A stretch of DNA of 57,823 bases. It comes from a virus. Location: the IMG/VR virus record IMGVR_UViG_3300008954_002723, positions 1 to 57,823 of that record. One strand, written 5' to 3'. Shown piece by piece: positions 34,255 to 42,940 of this stretch. The notes below the pieces were generated by a model. The model was not told the DNA's origin. It was given only the letters and a program-made list of their open reading frames with translations, and did not search any database. The number at the start of each line of letters is the position of its first letter. The first letter of the stretch is position 1. The position numbers and the translations under genes are program-made.

Positions 34255-35922
34255 TTAATCACAGAATTTACAAATATTTAACCATTTTAAATTAATATTA
34301 TTTAAAGAGTTTAAATTAATTTGATTACTAAATCCTTGTAATTGTCCTGTTATTTGCCCCCCCTTACCCAATACTTGATTAATTTTATCTATTTTACCTG
34401 CAATAAACCCAGGTAATAAGCTGGATAATGTAAGAAGATGATATACTTGTTTTTCTTTTAATTTTTTTGTAATATAACATATTATAATGTTAGTAAGTGC
34501 TCTTATAATTAAAGGTAATAGAAATTCATATATTAATTTATTTATTAAGTCCCCTATTATTACTCTAAAAACACATTCTAAACTCTTCAACATATCTTTA
34601 ATAGTGGTAGATTGTACTGGTTCATTATTAACTAAAAAATATAATGTGTTAGATAACATTAGATTTTTAGGGGATAAAAACATTTTAGTTATCGCCACTT
34701 GTAATCCAGTTATAAAATTAGACCAATATTCCTCTTTAGCTTTTTGTTCATCCACTGGTGCAACATTACTTGAAGAATTATTAGCCATTTTATTTAAGGT
34801 ATCGGAATAAACTTCTAATTTAGCACTAGTGGAATTAGTAGTTTTTATTTTTTCATTAAAGTCTACTAAATCATTAAAGGGTATCTTACTTATTTGTTTA
34901 TTACAACATTTCTCATAGAATTTAATACCGTTCTTCTTTTGGGATACCTTATTTTTAATATCTGCCATTTGTTCGGGACTAAAACTATAAAAAGAATTAT
35001 CTACTTCTACTTCACAATCATTAATTCCCACATTAATATAATCTTCAATCGCAGTCTCTAATTCTACCACTTGTGCTAAACATTCTTCCGGCATTTTTAT
35101 CTCACCACTTATAGTTCCAAATATAAAATTTATAGTATTAGGAATAACTTTATCAGTATCAAAAAGTGGTGTACAACTATTAACATAATCATTAATAAAA
35201 GTTATAAGATTTTTAGTTTGGAAGATATCCGCAATTTGCATTTTAAAAACCATTGGTGCTGCAGTTTGATCTTGCGCACCTCCAATACTACTTGTGGTGG
35301 TATAGGCGGTGTTATCATCTTCTAAAAAAGTAAAATGCGCAATATCTTTTTGTGTTATAGGGTCTTTCCACAATAATGGTTGTCCATTTGCTTGGATTAC
35401 GTCCCATAAAAATCTATTTAAGTCGGTTTGAGATGTTCCATCATATAATAATTGTCCTGCTTCACTATTAGGGTTAACACTAAATAAACATGTTAAATCA
35501 ATTTTTTTAACTTCTATATTAATTCCGGCACCAGCATTTCCTGTTTGTGGGTCAGTAAAAAATAACCAATGCGGAATAGTTGGTGTTATTTGACAGGCAA
35601 AACATTCTTTTAATGCTAATTTAAAATTTAGGGCTAAACTTCTTTCTAATGGCTCTATCTGCTCTACTAACCAATCAATTAATTGTAAACGCATTTGTTC
35701 AAAATTGATCCCTTGAACGAGTGCCAATATATCTTTTAATAGATCAATTACTCCCATACTTAAATTAGGGGTAGCAAAGGCAGGCAAACCATTAGGTATA
35801 TTAAAAGAGGGTAGATTATCACAGGTAATCATTCTAAGAGAAATTAATTCCATAATTTCTCTTCTCAAATCTCCTAATGCATCTTTAGGTTGACAAATTG
35901 TATTTTTTAATTTTGCTCCCAT
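34255..35922 (-). CDS. Large baseplate-block hypothetical protein (555 aa)
   Basis: Begins MGAKLKNTICQPKDALGDLR; helical N-terminal part (VIDLLKDILALVQGINFEQM, EQIEPLERSLALNFKLALKE), a mixed middle with six or more Cys (for example FYEKCCNKQISK, LKECFACQITPT), and a hydrophobic segment near residue 440-490 (LLPLIIRALTNIIICYITKK). The C terminus ends WLNICKFCD. The hydrophobic stretch could be a membrane-inserting element of a tail injection protein or buried core helices. No family recognised; genomic position implies tail/baseplate. Confidence 0.6.
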   Translation of the reverse strand: MGAKLKNTICQPKDALGDLRREIMELISLRMITCDNLPSFNIPNGLPAFATPNLSMGVIDLLKDILALVQGINFEQMRLQLIDWLVEQIEPLERSLALNFKLALKECFACQITPTIPHWLFFTDPQTGNAGAGINIEVKKIDLTCLFSVNPNSEAGQLLYDGTSQTDLNRFLWDVIQANGQPLLWKDPITQKDIAHFTFLEDDNTAYTTTSSIGGAQDQTAAPMVFKMQIADIFQTKNLITFINDYVNSCTPLFDTDKVIPNTINFIFGTISGEIKMPEECLAQVVELETAIEDYINVGINDCEVEVDNSFYSFSPEQMADIKNKVSQKKNGIKFYEKCCNKQISKIPFNDLVDFNEKIKTTNSTSAKLEVYSDTLNKMANNSSSNVAPVDEQKAKEEYWSNFITGLQVAITKMFLSPKNLMLSNTLYFLVNNEPVQSTTIKDMLKSLECVFRVIIGDLINKLIYEFLLPLIIRALTNIIICYITKKLKEKQVYHLLTLSSLLPGFIAGKIDKINQVLGKGGQITGQLQGFSNQINLNSLNNINLKWLNICKFCD

Positions 35923-35925
35923 ACC

Positions 35926-36312
35926 TTAATCCAAATCATATTCGGTATCACTATTATTTTTCTTTTCATTAAATAACTCACGTAATAAATCTTTATCTTT
36001 ATCACTAAAGTTATTATCTGTTTTAGAGGATGTCTCACCATCTTTTGTATCAGTACTTATAATTTGGGTTTGTAATTTGGCCAATGCAAGTTTACGATCA
36101 ATAGTCCCCTCAATAATTTTTAAAGTATCATTATTAACCTTACCAATTAAGGATTCATCGTTAACATCTTCTATTTCTGCCCTACTTTTACGCTCATTAA
36201 GTTCTTTCCGAGCACTATTCATTACATTTACACAATCATTATATATTTCTTGCATAAACTCTTGTAGACTATCTTTATCAAGGTTTATTTTAGTTTTTTT
36301 TGGTCTTCCCAT
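35926..36312 (-). CDS. Small helical protein (128 aa), possible small terminase
   Basis: Begins MGRPKKTKINLDKDSLQEFM, a basic AT-hook-like start (GRPKK). Then come helices (QEIYNDCVNVMNSARKELNE; LKIIEGTIDRKLALAKLQTQ) and an acidic tail ending NNSDTEYDLD. The basic N terminus, coiled-coil centre and acidic C terminus are consistent with a T4 gp16-like small terminase, but the same could describe many small DNA-associated proteins, and the gene is far from terL. It has its own late promoter and is 3 nt upstream of the 555-aa gene. Confidence 0.55.
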   Translation of the reverse strand: MGRPKKTKINLDKDSLQEFMQEIYNDCVNVMNSARKELNERKSRAEIEDVNDESLIGKVNNDTLKIIEGTIDRKLALAKLQTQIISTDTKDGETSSKTDNNFSDKDKDLLRELFNEKKNNSDTEYDLD

Positions 36313-36322
36313 AATATACTAT

Positions 36323-36337
36323 CTTTATCTATAAATA
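36323..36337 (-). promoter_or_regulatory. Late-type promoter motif TATTTATAGATAAAG (minus strand)
   Basis: Begins 25 nt before the ATG at 36312. Same element and distance as on the plus strand. Confidence 0.5.
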
Positions 36338-36353
36338 GTAAAAACGGTACTTT

Positions 36354-37091
36354 TTACAATAAACCTTTATCTATTTTAAAATTCTTAAGAGAGGAATAAA
36401 TCTTTTTATATCTCCTCATTGAAACTCTTATATCTTTAGTTGTTAACCCAGATATTTCACGAATATAAGATAATATTAAATTTTTATTGTATTTGTTACC
36501 ACTTTCTACTTGTTCGAATATAGTTTCCCAGTTATCTAATACCATAATAAGTGCATTACCCACCAACTTTTCATTTTCACTTATTTTACCATGATTAGTT
36601 TCCGCTTTAATATTCGCAGAGATTTCTTTGATAAATTCATCTAATGAGGTTTTATCCGTATCTTCAATAGAATATTTATAATCATCCATTTCTTCTACGG
36701 TCTTATACATATCTTCATAAGAGAGATCTGATTTCATTCGTTTATCGGCCTTAAGAAGTTGTCCTAAAAGATAATTTTTACAAATAGTCCCAAAATAAGA
36801 ATAAGCTTTCTTATTTTTCTCAGGTCGGAACTTTTCCATCTTGGTCGCTAAAAATGATAAAGTATCGGCGTGTACATCTTCAAATGAATCCGCTTTTCTA
36901 TAAAGCTTATACCTTAGAATAATAGACTCAATCATTTTATTTAATGGGGCGCGTAAATGTTGGTTGTAAACCCTATTTCTCTCGTCCCAGTCATCTGATG
37001 TTAAAAATGCTACTACTGCCTCCTCTTGATCGGGACCAAAATATAAATTTGTTGTCCTTTTACGTCCACGTTTTTTTGGTTCATCGGACAT
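36354..37091 (-). CDS. RNA polymerase sigma factor, T4 gp55-like late sigma
   Basis: 245 residues. Region 2 is visible at about 45-120: APLNKMIESIILRYKLYRKA, DSFEDVHADTLSFLATKMEKF, AYSYFGTICKNYLLGQLLKADKRM, the typical F/Y-x-x-x-i-x-x-x-l-x-d-x-l-R/K pattern. The C-terminal end (YIREISGLTTKDIRVSMRRY) is a helix-turn-helix-like segment. The N terminus is basic (KKRGRKR). Such small sigma factors direct host polymerase to late promoters. This is the obvious reader of the TATTTAT(T/A)ATA elements in the window (inference). It abuts the glycosyltransferase gene upstream. Confidence 0.8.
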   Translation of the reverse strand: MSDEPKKRGRKRTTNLYFGPDQEEAVVAFLTSDDWDERNRVYNQHLRAPLNKMIESIILRYKLYRKADSFEDVHADTLSFLATKMEKFRPEKNKKAYSYFGTICKNYLLGQLLKADKRMKSDLSYEDMYKTVEEMDDYKYSIEDTDKTSLDEFIKEISANIKAETNHGKISENEKLVGNALIMVLDNWETIFEQVESGNKYNKNLILSYIREISGLTTKDIRVSMRRYKKIYSSLKNFKIDKGLL

Positions 37092-37889
37092 TTAGGCAGT
37101 TTCTACTTCGTATGTTATCTCTCTATCTTCAGTGAAAAAATATTCTTTCTTAGCTTTATTAACCCAAAATTTAGTTTCTAAAATATCTATAGTATTTTTA
37201 TAATGATCAAATAAGGATCCTTCTCTATTATTTAAATGTTTATAACCTAATTTGGGTATAACCATTATAGGGATGGATAGATAACTCATTCTTAATAAAA
37301 ACTCATAAGTAAAAGTTAATTTAATATTAGATTTTAAGCCACCATTTTCTTCAAAAACATTTTTATTGACTATCATCCCATCAAAATTAAAATTATGAAC
37401 TTTTTGGAGAGTATTATTATCTAAATAACCTTGTTGTTCAGATACATTATTTACCCATACATTTTCATTGGTGAAAGAAATAAACTTCCCTTGTGGATCA
37501 CATTCAAATATAATAGGTAAGAAAACACCAACTTCCGGATAGTGTTTAATATAGTTTACACCATTACTAATCCATATCTTCGATAATTCATCATCATATT
37601 CTAAAAATGTAAAATAATCAGTGGTGGTTTGTGATACCCCATAATTAATTTGTGTTTGGAAGGATGTATCATCACTTTCATTAGTAACTACTCTTACGAT
37701 ATCCTTAATTGCTCCAAAATCAAAGTTATTTAAGAAATCATTTAATTTTTTATCCTCTGCGCTAACTATTAAAACTTCACTAGGTAAAGTTGTTTGTTCT
37801 ACAACACTATTAAGTGCTTTATTGAGATAAGTTTCTAAATTATCTTGCACTTCATGTATTGGTATAATAACTGTAATATTACTTGACAT
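37092..37889 (-). CDS. Glycosyltransferase, family 2-like (GT-A)
   Basis: 265 residues. ITVIIPIHEVQDNLETYLNK, ALNSVVEQTTLPSEVLIVSA and DYFTFLEYDDELS (Asp-rich, in place of the DxD motif) follow the GT2 fold. A conserved-looking acceptor region (NFDGMIVNKNVFEENGGLKS; FTYEFLLRMSYLSIPIMVIP) also fits. It lies between the late sigma gene and a second glycosyltransferase rather than in the main glycan cluster. It may glycosylate a virion protein, or DNA bases as T4 enzymes do. Confidence 0.8.
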   Translation of the reverse strand: MSSNITVIIPIHEVQDNLETYLNKALNSVVEQTTLPSEVLIVSAEDKKLNDFLNNFDFGAIKDIVRVVTNESDDTSFQTQINYGVSQTTTDYFTFLEYDDELSKIWISNGVNYIKHYPEVGVFLPIIFECDPQGKFISFTNENVWVNNVSEQQGYLDNNTLQKVHNFNFDGMIVNKNVFEENGGLKSNIKLTFTYEFLLRMSYLSIPIMVIPKLGYKHLNNREGSLFDHYKNTIDILETKFWVNKAKKEYFFTEDREITYEVETA

Positions 37890-37904
37890 ATTGTTTTTTT
37901 TTAT

Positions 37905-39038
37905 TTATTTATTATTTTCAACTGCAGTTTGTGTTTCCGCTTTTTCTGTTTGTTGTATTAAAGTTTCTAATTCTACTTTTCTTCTATCAAAAATTCTACC
38001 ATATACTTCTTCAATACTTGTATCTCTTTCGTCAGTAGTATATAAAGATTTAAATTTATCCATACCTTCTACAATATTATTAGGTAAAGAATCTTCCATA
38101 AATAACCCTACCATCGTTGCGATAAGATCTGGTAAAGAATTAAGGTTGGCCGTCCAAATACCATTTTCATTTAATATTAAGTTACCATTTTGGTCTACTT
38201 TACCCATCCATTCTGGAACCATTCTTGGTATTTTACCAACTACAGGAGTATTTGTTTTCATACATTCTAATGGGAAGGTACCAAACCCTGCTAATTCATC
38301 AATCCAAACACCTAAAAATGATTTAGATAATTCTGTTGCAAAATCTTCTCTATTTAATCCTGACATATCTCTAAATGTTACAAATTGATAATGGGGATAT
38401 TTTTGGAAGAAAATTTTAACTAATTTTAATACTTCTCTTTTATCTCTCGCACTAATTGCAACTGTGGGTACTTTTGGTTTTTCATTTTCCGTAAAGAAAG
38501 AAGGTATACCCACTGGGATTATTTCTGTCATCAAATTTCTAAACACATTGTTAACATAATCTTTTAGATTTTGATTAGTAGTGATAACATCAGTTATACC
38601 AAATGCAGGCCAATTTTCTCCTATTTCTAACATTTCAAAAATGTATTCATAAGACTGTAAAAATACAATTCTTTTACAAGGAAAATTAGTGGTTTGTTTC
38701 ATTATACTGGCAAATGCCTCAGGGATAACCACGAAATCTGCGGGTCCTACTTGAAGTTTTTGTGATTCTATAGAAATATGGGGTAAGTTAGAATATTCTT
38801 CACCTAACCAATCTTCGACACCCATACCTTCAGCGTCACCTTTTAATTTATAATCATTTTTATCATGTAAAATTTGGGCATTAAACCCTAATTTACGTAA
38901 CACTTTAACATGTTCATAAATATTAGCAACCCCAGCCGTAGGATTGCCTTTAGTGTCAATTACGAAGAAATAAATACCAAAATCTTTAGTATTTAATTTT
39001 TCAATTGCACCTTCTAAATTTTTAATTTGTTCACTCAT
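37905..39038 (-). CDS. Glycosyltransferase, GT-B fold
   Basis: 377 residues. The N-terminal half has TAGVANIYEHVKVLRKLGFN and DFVVIPEAFASIMKQTTNFP with KRIVFLQSYEYIFEM. The C-terminal half has VAISARDKREVLKLVKIFFQ, FLGVWIDELAGFGTFPLECM and TNTPVVGKIPRM, the donor-binding E-x(7)-E-like region of GT4-type enzymes (GFGTFPLEC corresponds to EGFGLVPLEA). The acidic N terminus and a C-terminal Gln/Thr tail are extra. Pairs with the GT2 gene that follows it at 37889; both are separate from the 40.8-55.7 kb cluster. Confidence 0.75.
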   Translation of the reverse strand: MSEQIKNLEGAIEKLNTKDFGIYFFVIDTKGNPTAGVANIYEHVKVLRKLGFNAQILHDKNDYKLKGDAEGMGVEDWLGEEYSNLPHISIESQKLQVGPADFVVIPEAFASIMKQTTNFPCKRIVFLQSYEYIFEMLEIGENWPAFGITDVITTNQNLKDYVNNVFRNLMTEIIPVGIPSFFTENEKPKVPTVAISARDKREVLKLVKIFFQKYPHYQFVTFRDMSGLNREDFATELSKSFLGVWIDELAGFGTFPLECMKTNTPVVGKIPRMVPEWMGKVDQNGNLILNENGIWTANLNSLPDLIATMVGLFMEDSLPNNIVEGMDKFKSLYTTDERDTSIEEVYGRIFDRRKVELETLIQQTEKAETQTAVENNK

Positions 39039-39049
39039 AGTTTGTATTT

Positions 39050-39367
39050 TTATAATTCTTTTATAATTCTTTTAATTAATAAGGTATTAAAAGATAATTT
39101 AAAGGGTATGGGTAAAGAATTTAATCCCATCACTCCCATTTTTTCATCTATCACATCATTAGTAGTTAAAACCGTATTTAAGAGATCTCTATATACTTCA
39201 TATTTAGCCACATCAATCTGTAAACCAGGTACTGTTTCTGTTTTATTATTAAATTCTTCTGCATCTGTACCAACCAATGATTTTTTTTCTACGCTTATGC
39301 ATTGGGATAATGTATCTACATCCACATAAAACTCTTTTCCTCCTACTTCTAATAATATATTTTCCAT
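39050..39367 (-). CDS. Hypothetical protein (105 aa)
   Basis: MENILLEVGGKEFYVDVDTL with an N-terminal beta-hairpin, then helices (AKYEVYRDLLNTVLTTNDVI) and a basic C terminus (FNTLLIKRIIKEL). No family recognised. Directly upstream of the GT-B gene with a 12-nt gap, so it is probably in the same unit; perhaps an assembly factor or small virion protein. Confidence 0.5.
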   Translation of the reverse strand: MENILLEVGGKEFYVDVDTLSQCISVEKKSLVGTDAEEFNNKTETVPGLQIDVAKYEVYRDLLNTVLTTNDVIDEKMGVMGLNSLPIPFKLSFNTLLIKRIIKEL

Positions 39368-39416
39368 CTTTTTTTATTTAAAATTAAATCATTTTTTATC
39401 TTAAGTAAATGATTTT

Positions 39417-40031
39417 TTATGTAATATCCTCAAATTCTACAGTTTCAGTACTTAGAATCTTATCTAACATCTTTTTATCATCTAATAATTCTTTTAAATC
39501 TATGATAGTATAATCTGCCACATTATCTTTATTATAGGTATTAATTACCTTAATGGAAATTTTACCACTGGGTTTAGTTCTTAAAGTTTGGGGACTAGCA
39601 GTTATTAAAATATCTACATGATCCCATTTATCATCATAATCTCTAACAAATATAATATTATTAATTTTAGACGAAAATTTTGACAGGAAGAATAAGGTTG
39701 CGGGCTTACTATTATTTAATTCTTTACTAATAACAATTGGTGTATGACCCAAATCCTCAATTAAATTATGTAACTGATTTAAATGTTCAATAGAGTTTAA
39801 TTTAACTTCTCCTGCATGTCCGAAAATCTCTAAAGCCGCATCTACATATAAAAATGTATTTAATTCTTGGGTTCCTCCACTAAAATTAAAATGGTCTTCT
39901 AAATTTAAAGTGTCTATATTTCTTTGTGGTAATTCCTCTCCTTCATTCACAGGATAATATTTATCATACACTAATTCAAATTTAGTTATAAAATCTCTTA
40001 TAACACCGTCTATAGTTATACCTATTTTCAT
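39417..40031 (-). CDS. HAD-fold protein with substituted nucleophile
   Basis: 204 residues. The start MKIGITIDGVIRDFITKFELVY aligns with HAD motif I (D-x-D-G-V/T), but the first, nucleophilic Asp is Thr (T-I-D-G-V). Later segments ILITASPQTLRTKPSGKISI and ADYTIIDLKELL fit the motif III/IV part of 5'-nucleotidase-like HAD proteins. HTPIVISKELNNSKPATLFFLSKF fits motif II. As written it should lack normal phosphatase chemistry, so it may be a binding or regulatory protein. Coupled to phoH by a 4-nt overlap. Confidence 0.7.
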   Translation of the reverse strand: MKIGITIDGVIRDFITKFELVYDKYYPVNEGEELPQRNIDTLNLEDHFNFSGGTQELNTFLYVDAALEIFGHAGEVKLNSIEHLNQLHNLIEDLGHTPIVISKELNNSKPATLFFLSKFSSKINNIIFVRDYDDKWDHVDILITASPQTLRTKPSGKISIKVINTYNKDNVADYTIIDLKELLDDKKMLDKILSTETVEFEDIT

Positions 40032-40783
40032 TTCTCTAATTTATCAAATACTTCTTCAATAAGTTTTATTATAGGGTTTCTTACCACATCCTCTGGATTA
40101 CGTAATTCCACACATCCAAACCCTTCAATATCCTTAAATTGTTCTAATACTACTTCTAAGGCAGAGTCATTTTTATTTCTAATATCTTTTTGTTTAACGT
40201 CTCCTAATATGATCATTTTGGAGTCATCTCCAATTCTAGTCATTAAGGTTCTAATATTATCTAAAGATATATTTTGGGCTTCATCAATAATAATAATAGA
40301 ATTATCTATACTTCTACCTCTCGCAAATGCAATAGGTAACACTTCAATTAATCCTACTGATCTTAATTTATGGGTACGCGCTTTACCAATTAATTTACGA
40401 AAATTATCCATAAAAGAATCAATATAAGGTTCCATTTTTTCCTCTAATGATCCTTTTAAAAACCCTATCTCTTCATTCTTTAATGTGGTTACTGATTTAA
40501 TCAATACTATTCTTTTATATTTGGCGGGATTTTTACTTTTTAATAATTTTAATGCTTGAGCACAAGATAAAAAAGTTTTGCCCGTACCTGGTAATCCACT
40601 ACATATAGTAATTTCATTTTGTTTAATAGAGTTTATTAAATGTTTTTGATTTTCCGTCTTACATTTAATATTAACTCTTAAAGTGCTTAATAAAACACTT
40701 TCTTCTTTGTTGGTTTTTTCTAAAAAATTGTTCAGTTCTTGGAGATCTTCCTCAGGAATCTCTTTAAATTTACGTCTTGCCAT
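40028..40783 (-). CDS. phoH: PhoH-like ATPase
   Basis: 251 residues. Walker A GLPGTGKT (63-70), IVLIKSVTTLKNEEIGFLKG (PhoH-specific), LPIAFARGRSIDNSIIIIDEAQ with Walker B DEAQ (167-170), and MIILGDVKQKD. PhoH proteins are RNA-associated P-loop NTPases common in phages, with an unclear job, perhaps RNA handling under phosphate stress. A basic N terminus of about 45 residues precedes the ATPase. Overlaps the HAD gene by 4 nt. Confidence 0.92.
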   Translation of the reverse strand: MARRKFKEIPEEDLQELNNFLEKTNKEESVLLSTLRVNIKCKTENQKHLINSIKQNEITICSGLPGTGKTFLSCAQALKLLKSKNPAKYKRIVLIKSVTTLKNEEIGFLKGSLEEKMEPYIDSFMDNFRKLIGKARTHKLRSVGLIEVLPIAFARGRSIDNSIIIIDEAQNISLDNIRTLMTRIGDDSKMIILGDVKQKDIRNKNDSALEVVLEQFKDIEGFGCVELRNPEDVVRNPIIKLIEEVFDKLEK

Positions 40784-40790
40784 TAATATC

Positions 40791-41870
40791 TTAAATGTTT
40801 TTATTTAATATAGGTATATCTGGATTGAAAGTATATGTTTTTTTATAATACTTTTTAATAATTTCTTTTATCCGTTTCGCACTATTACCATCCCATACAA
40901 AAGGAGTAGAATATTGTGGAACCGGAGATTCCCACATATTAGGTGTCATTATTGTTGGATTTTTGCATAAAATATTAGCCCCTACCTTAACACTTAAGAT
41001 ATGTTCAGTAGTGGGTCGGATAGTAATTATGCGTTTGCCGATGGCGGCACATTCTGATTGAACTCCTCCTGAATCAGATATTACAAATTCGGAGTATTTT
41101 AAGTGGGTAATGAAATCTTTATATCCCAATGGATCAATTAATTTTATATTAGTTGGGAGAGGAAATAATTGTTTAAGTGTTTTTAGAGTGCGTGGATGAA
41201 TAGGGAAAATAATAGGGTATGGAATTTCACCTAATTTAGTAATAATTGTTTTTAATGTTTTTATATTATCTACATTAAAAGGTCGATGTAGAGTACATAA
41301 AACGAATTTATTTGTATATGGTGATTCACCAACAGTATTGTAAATTTTTTTAAAGGTGTCTATGGCAGTATTACCTACCATAAAAACATTTTCATTTATC
41401 CCTTCATTACTTAAATTTTCCACACTTTCTTCATCACAACATAATAATATATCTGCGATATTATCTACAATAATTCGGTTTATTTCTTCAGGCATTTTTC
41501 TATCAAAACTTCTAGATCCCGATTCTACATGAATGATTGGTATATGTAATTTACTGGCTGCCAATGCCCCTGCTAATGTAGCAGTAACATCTCCGTAAAC
41601 TATAACTCCATTAGGTTTTTCTTTTTCTAAAATATTAGAAATTGCTATGAGACATTTTCCCGTATCTTCCGATTGGGATCCACCACCAATACTTAAGAGA
41701 TAATCGGGAGGAGATAAAGATAAATCGTTAAAAAATATATCCGACATGTTAATGTCATAATGTTGCCCAGTATGAATAACTATATTTTTATATTCTTTAT
41801 TTAATTCTTCTATTACAGAAGATAATTTCATAAAATTTGGTCTAGTACCTACAACATGTATAAATTTCAT
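40791..41870 (-). CDS. wecB: UDP-N-acetylglucosamine 2-epimerase, non-hydrolysing (WecB/WbpI type)
   Basis: 359 residues, full length. HVVGTRPNFMKLSSVI, HTGQHYD (33-39), YGDVTATLAGALAAS, HVESGSRSFDRKMPEEINR (114-132) and VSDSGGVQSE are family signatures, although HVESGSRS replaces the usual HVEAGLRS. Interconverts UDP-GlcNAc-type and UDP-ManNAc-type sugars. In the Wbp pathway a related enzyme (WbpI) acts on UDP-GlcNAc3NAcA. The directly upstream gene is a WbpB-like dehydrogenase, so the latter substrate is plausible. Overlaps that gene by 4 nt. Confidence 0.9.
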   Translation of the reverse strand: MKFIHVVGTRPNFMKLSSVIEELNKEYKNIVIHTGQHYDINMSDIFFNDLSLSPPDYLLSIGGGSQSEDTGKCLIAISNILEKEKPNGVIVYGDVTATLAGALAASKLHIPIIHVESGSRSFDRKMPEEINRIIVDNIADILLCCDEESVENLSNEGINENVFMVGNTAIDTFKKIYNTVGESPYTNKFVLCTLHRPFNVDNIKTLKTIITKLGEIPYPIIFPIHPRTLKTLKQLFPLPTNIKLIDPLGYKDFITHLKYSEFVISDSGGVQSECAAIGKRIITIRPTTEHILSVKVGANILCKNPTIMTPNMWESPVPQYSTPFVWDGNSAKRIKEIIKKYYKKTYTFNPDIPILNKNI

Positions 41871-42940
41871 ATACTATATTCCTTTTGTGGGGAAAAATTA
41901 TTTTTTTTATCTCTTATCTTATAAATTCTATTAATAATTTCTACTACTTTTAAACCTTCTAATGCATTATTACTTATTTCACTTTCCCCTTTTAGGGTGT
42001 CTACCACGTTTTGGATAACATAATGATGATTGGCGGCACTCCCTTTATAATCTCCATAATCATTAGGTGGATTGGCGGGTGGGAGTTGAGGCATTTCATA
42101 ATCTTTTATATTACAATACTCTACTTCATTCATATATTGACCACCAACCTTAACACTACCTTTACTACCAACAATGGTAATACTACTTTCTAAATTTTCA
42201 TCCCATACGGCAGTAGAATAATTTAAACTACCCATCCCTCCTTCTAAAAAGTCAAAAGATACAAAACCTGAATCTTCAAAATCCGTACTGTGCTTATGAG
42301 TAAAATCCTGGAATTTTCCCTGTATATTTTTAATATCCCCAAATAACCAATACATAATATCTATAAAATGAGAAAATTGTGTGAATAGAGTTCCCCCATC
42401 TAAATCCTGAGTCCCTTTCCAACCACCTTCTTTATAATATCTCTCGTCACGATTCCAATAACAATTAACCTGCACCATAAATACATCACCTATTATTTTC
42501 TCTGACACAATCTTTTTTAACCATGTACTGGGAGGGGAATATCTGTTTTGCATCACCCCAAAAACATAACAATTATTTTTTAAGGCATGAAATAAAACAT
42601 TCTCACAATCATATTTTTTTAAACCCAAAGGTTTTTCAATAACTACATGTTTTTTATGGTGGAGTAACTGAATAGCTTGTTGTGAATGTAATCCATTGGG
42701 TGTACAAACACATACAATATCTATTTCAGGATGATTATTTAACATTTCATCAATAGTCAAATAAAAAGGAATTTTATTAAACAAAGTAGAACTTACTTTA
42801 TTTTTAGGTAATATATCACAAAATGCAATTAGGTTAGTATCTTCATTATTTAAAATCATACTTCCATGTCTTTTACCAATATGTCCCGCACCTACTATTG
42901 CGAAATTGGTTTTATTGTTGGTATTATCGTATTTTTCCAT
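41867..42940 (-). CDS. Gfo/Idh/MocA oxidoreductase, WbpB/WlbA-like
   Basis: 357 residues. Rossmann start FAIVGAGHIGKRHGSMI (13-29), EKPLG (102-106) with the conserved Lys, GGWKGTQDLDGGTLFTQFSH and ANHHYVIQNVVDTLKG. The stretch GSLNYSTAVWDENLESSITI, then GSKGSVKVGGQYMNEVEY, is what I recall for Bacteroidota enzymes related to UDP-GlcNAcA 3-dehydrogenases. NAD(P)-dependent oxidation of a UDP-sugar (uronate) at C3 is likely, preparing it for amination by a DegT enzyme; one such gene lies at 48.3-49.0 kb. Overlaps the GT2-like gene by 17 nt. Confidence 0.85.
   Translation of the reverse strand: MEKYDNTNNKTNFAIVGAGHIGKRHGSMILNNEDTNLIAFCDILPKNKVSSTLFNKIPFYLTIDEMLNNHPEIDIVCVCTPNGLHSQQAIQLLHHKKHVVIEKPLGLKKYDCENVLFHALKNNCYVFGVMQNRYSPPSTWLKKIVSEKIIGDVFMVQVNCYWNRDERYYKEGGWKGTQDLDGGTLFTQFSHFIDIMYWLFGDIKNIQGKFQDFTHKHSTDFEDSGFVSFDFLEGGMGSLNYSTAVWDENLESSITIVGSKGSVKVGGQYMNEVEYCNIKDYEMPQLPPANPPNDYGDYKGSAANHHYVIQNVVDTLKGESEISNNALEGLKVVEIINRIYKIRDKKNNFSPQKEYSI

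Noticed and set aside
35926-36312. Firm call of small terminase subunit
   Set aside because: Only composition and helix layout support it, and it is 14 kb from terL on the other strand; left as a possibility.
37891-38388. 165-residue plus-strand open frame
   Set aside because: Antisense to the GT-B glycosyltransferase, which has a recognisable donor-site motif.
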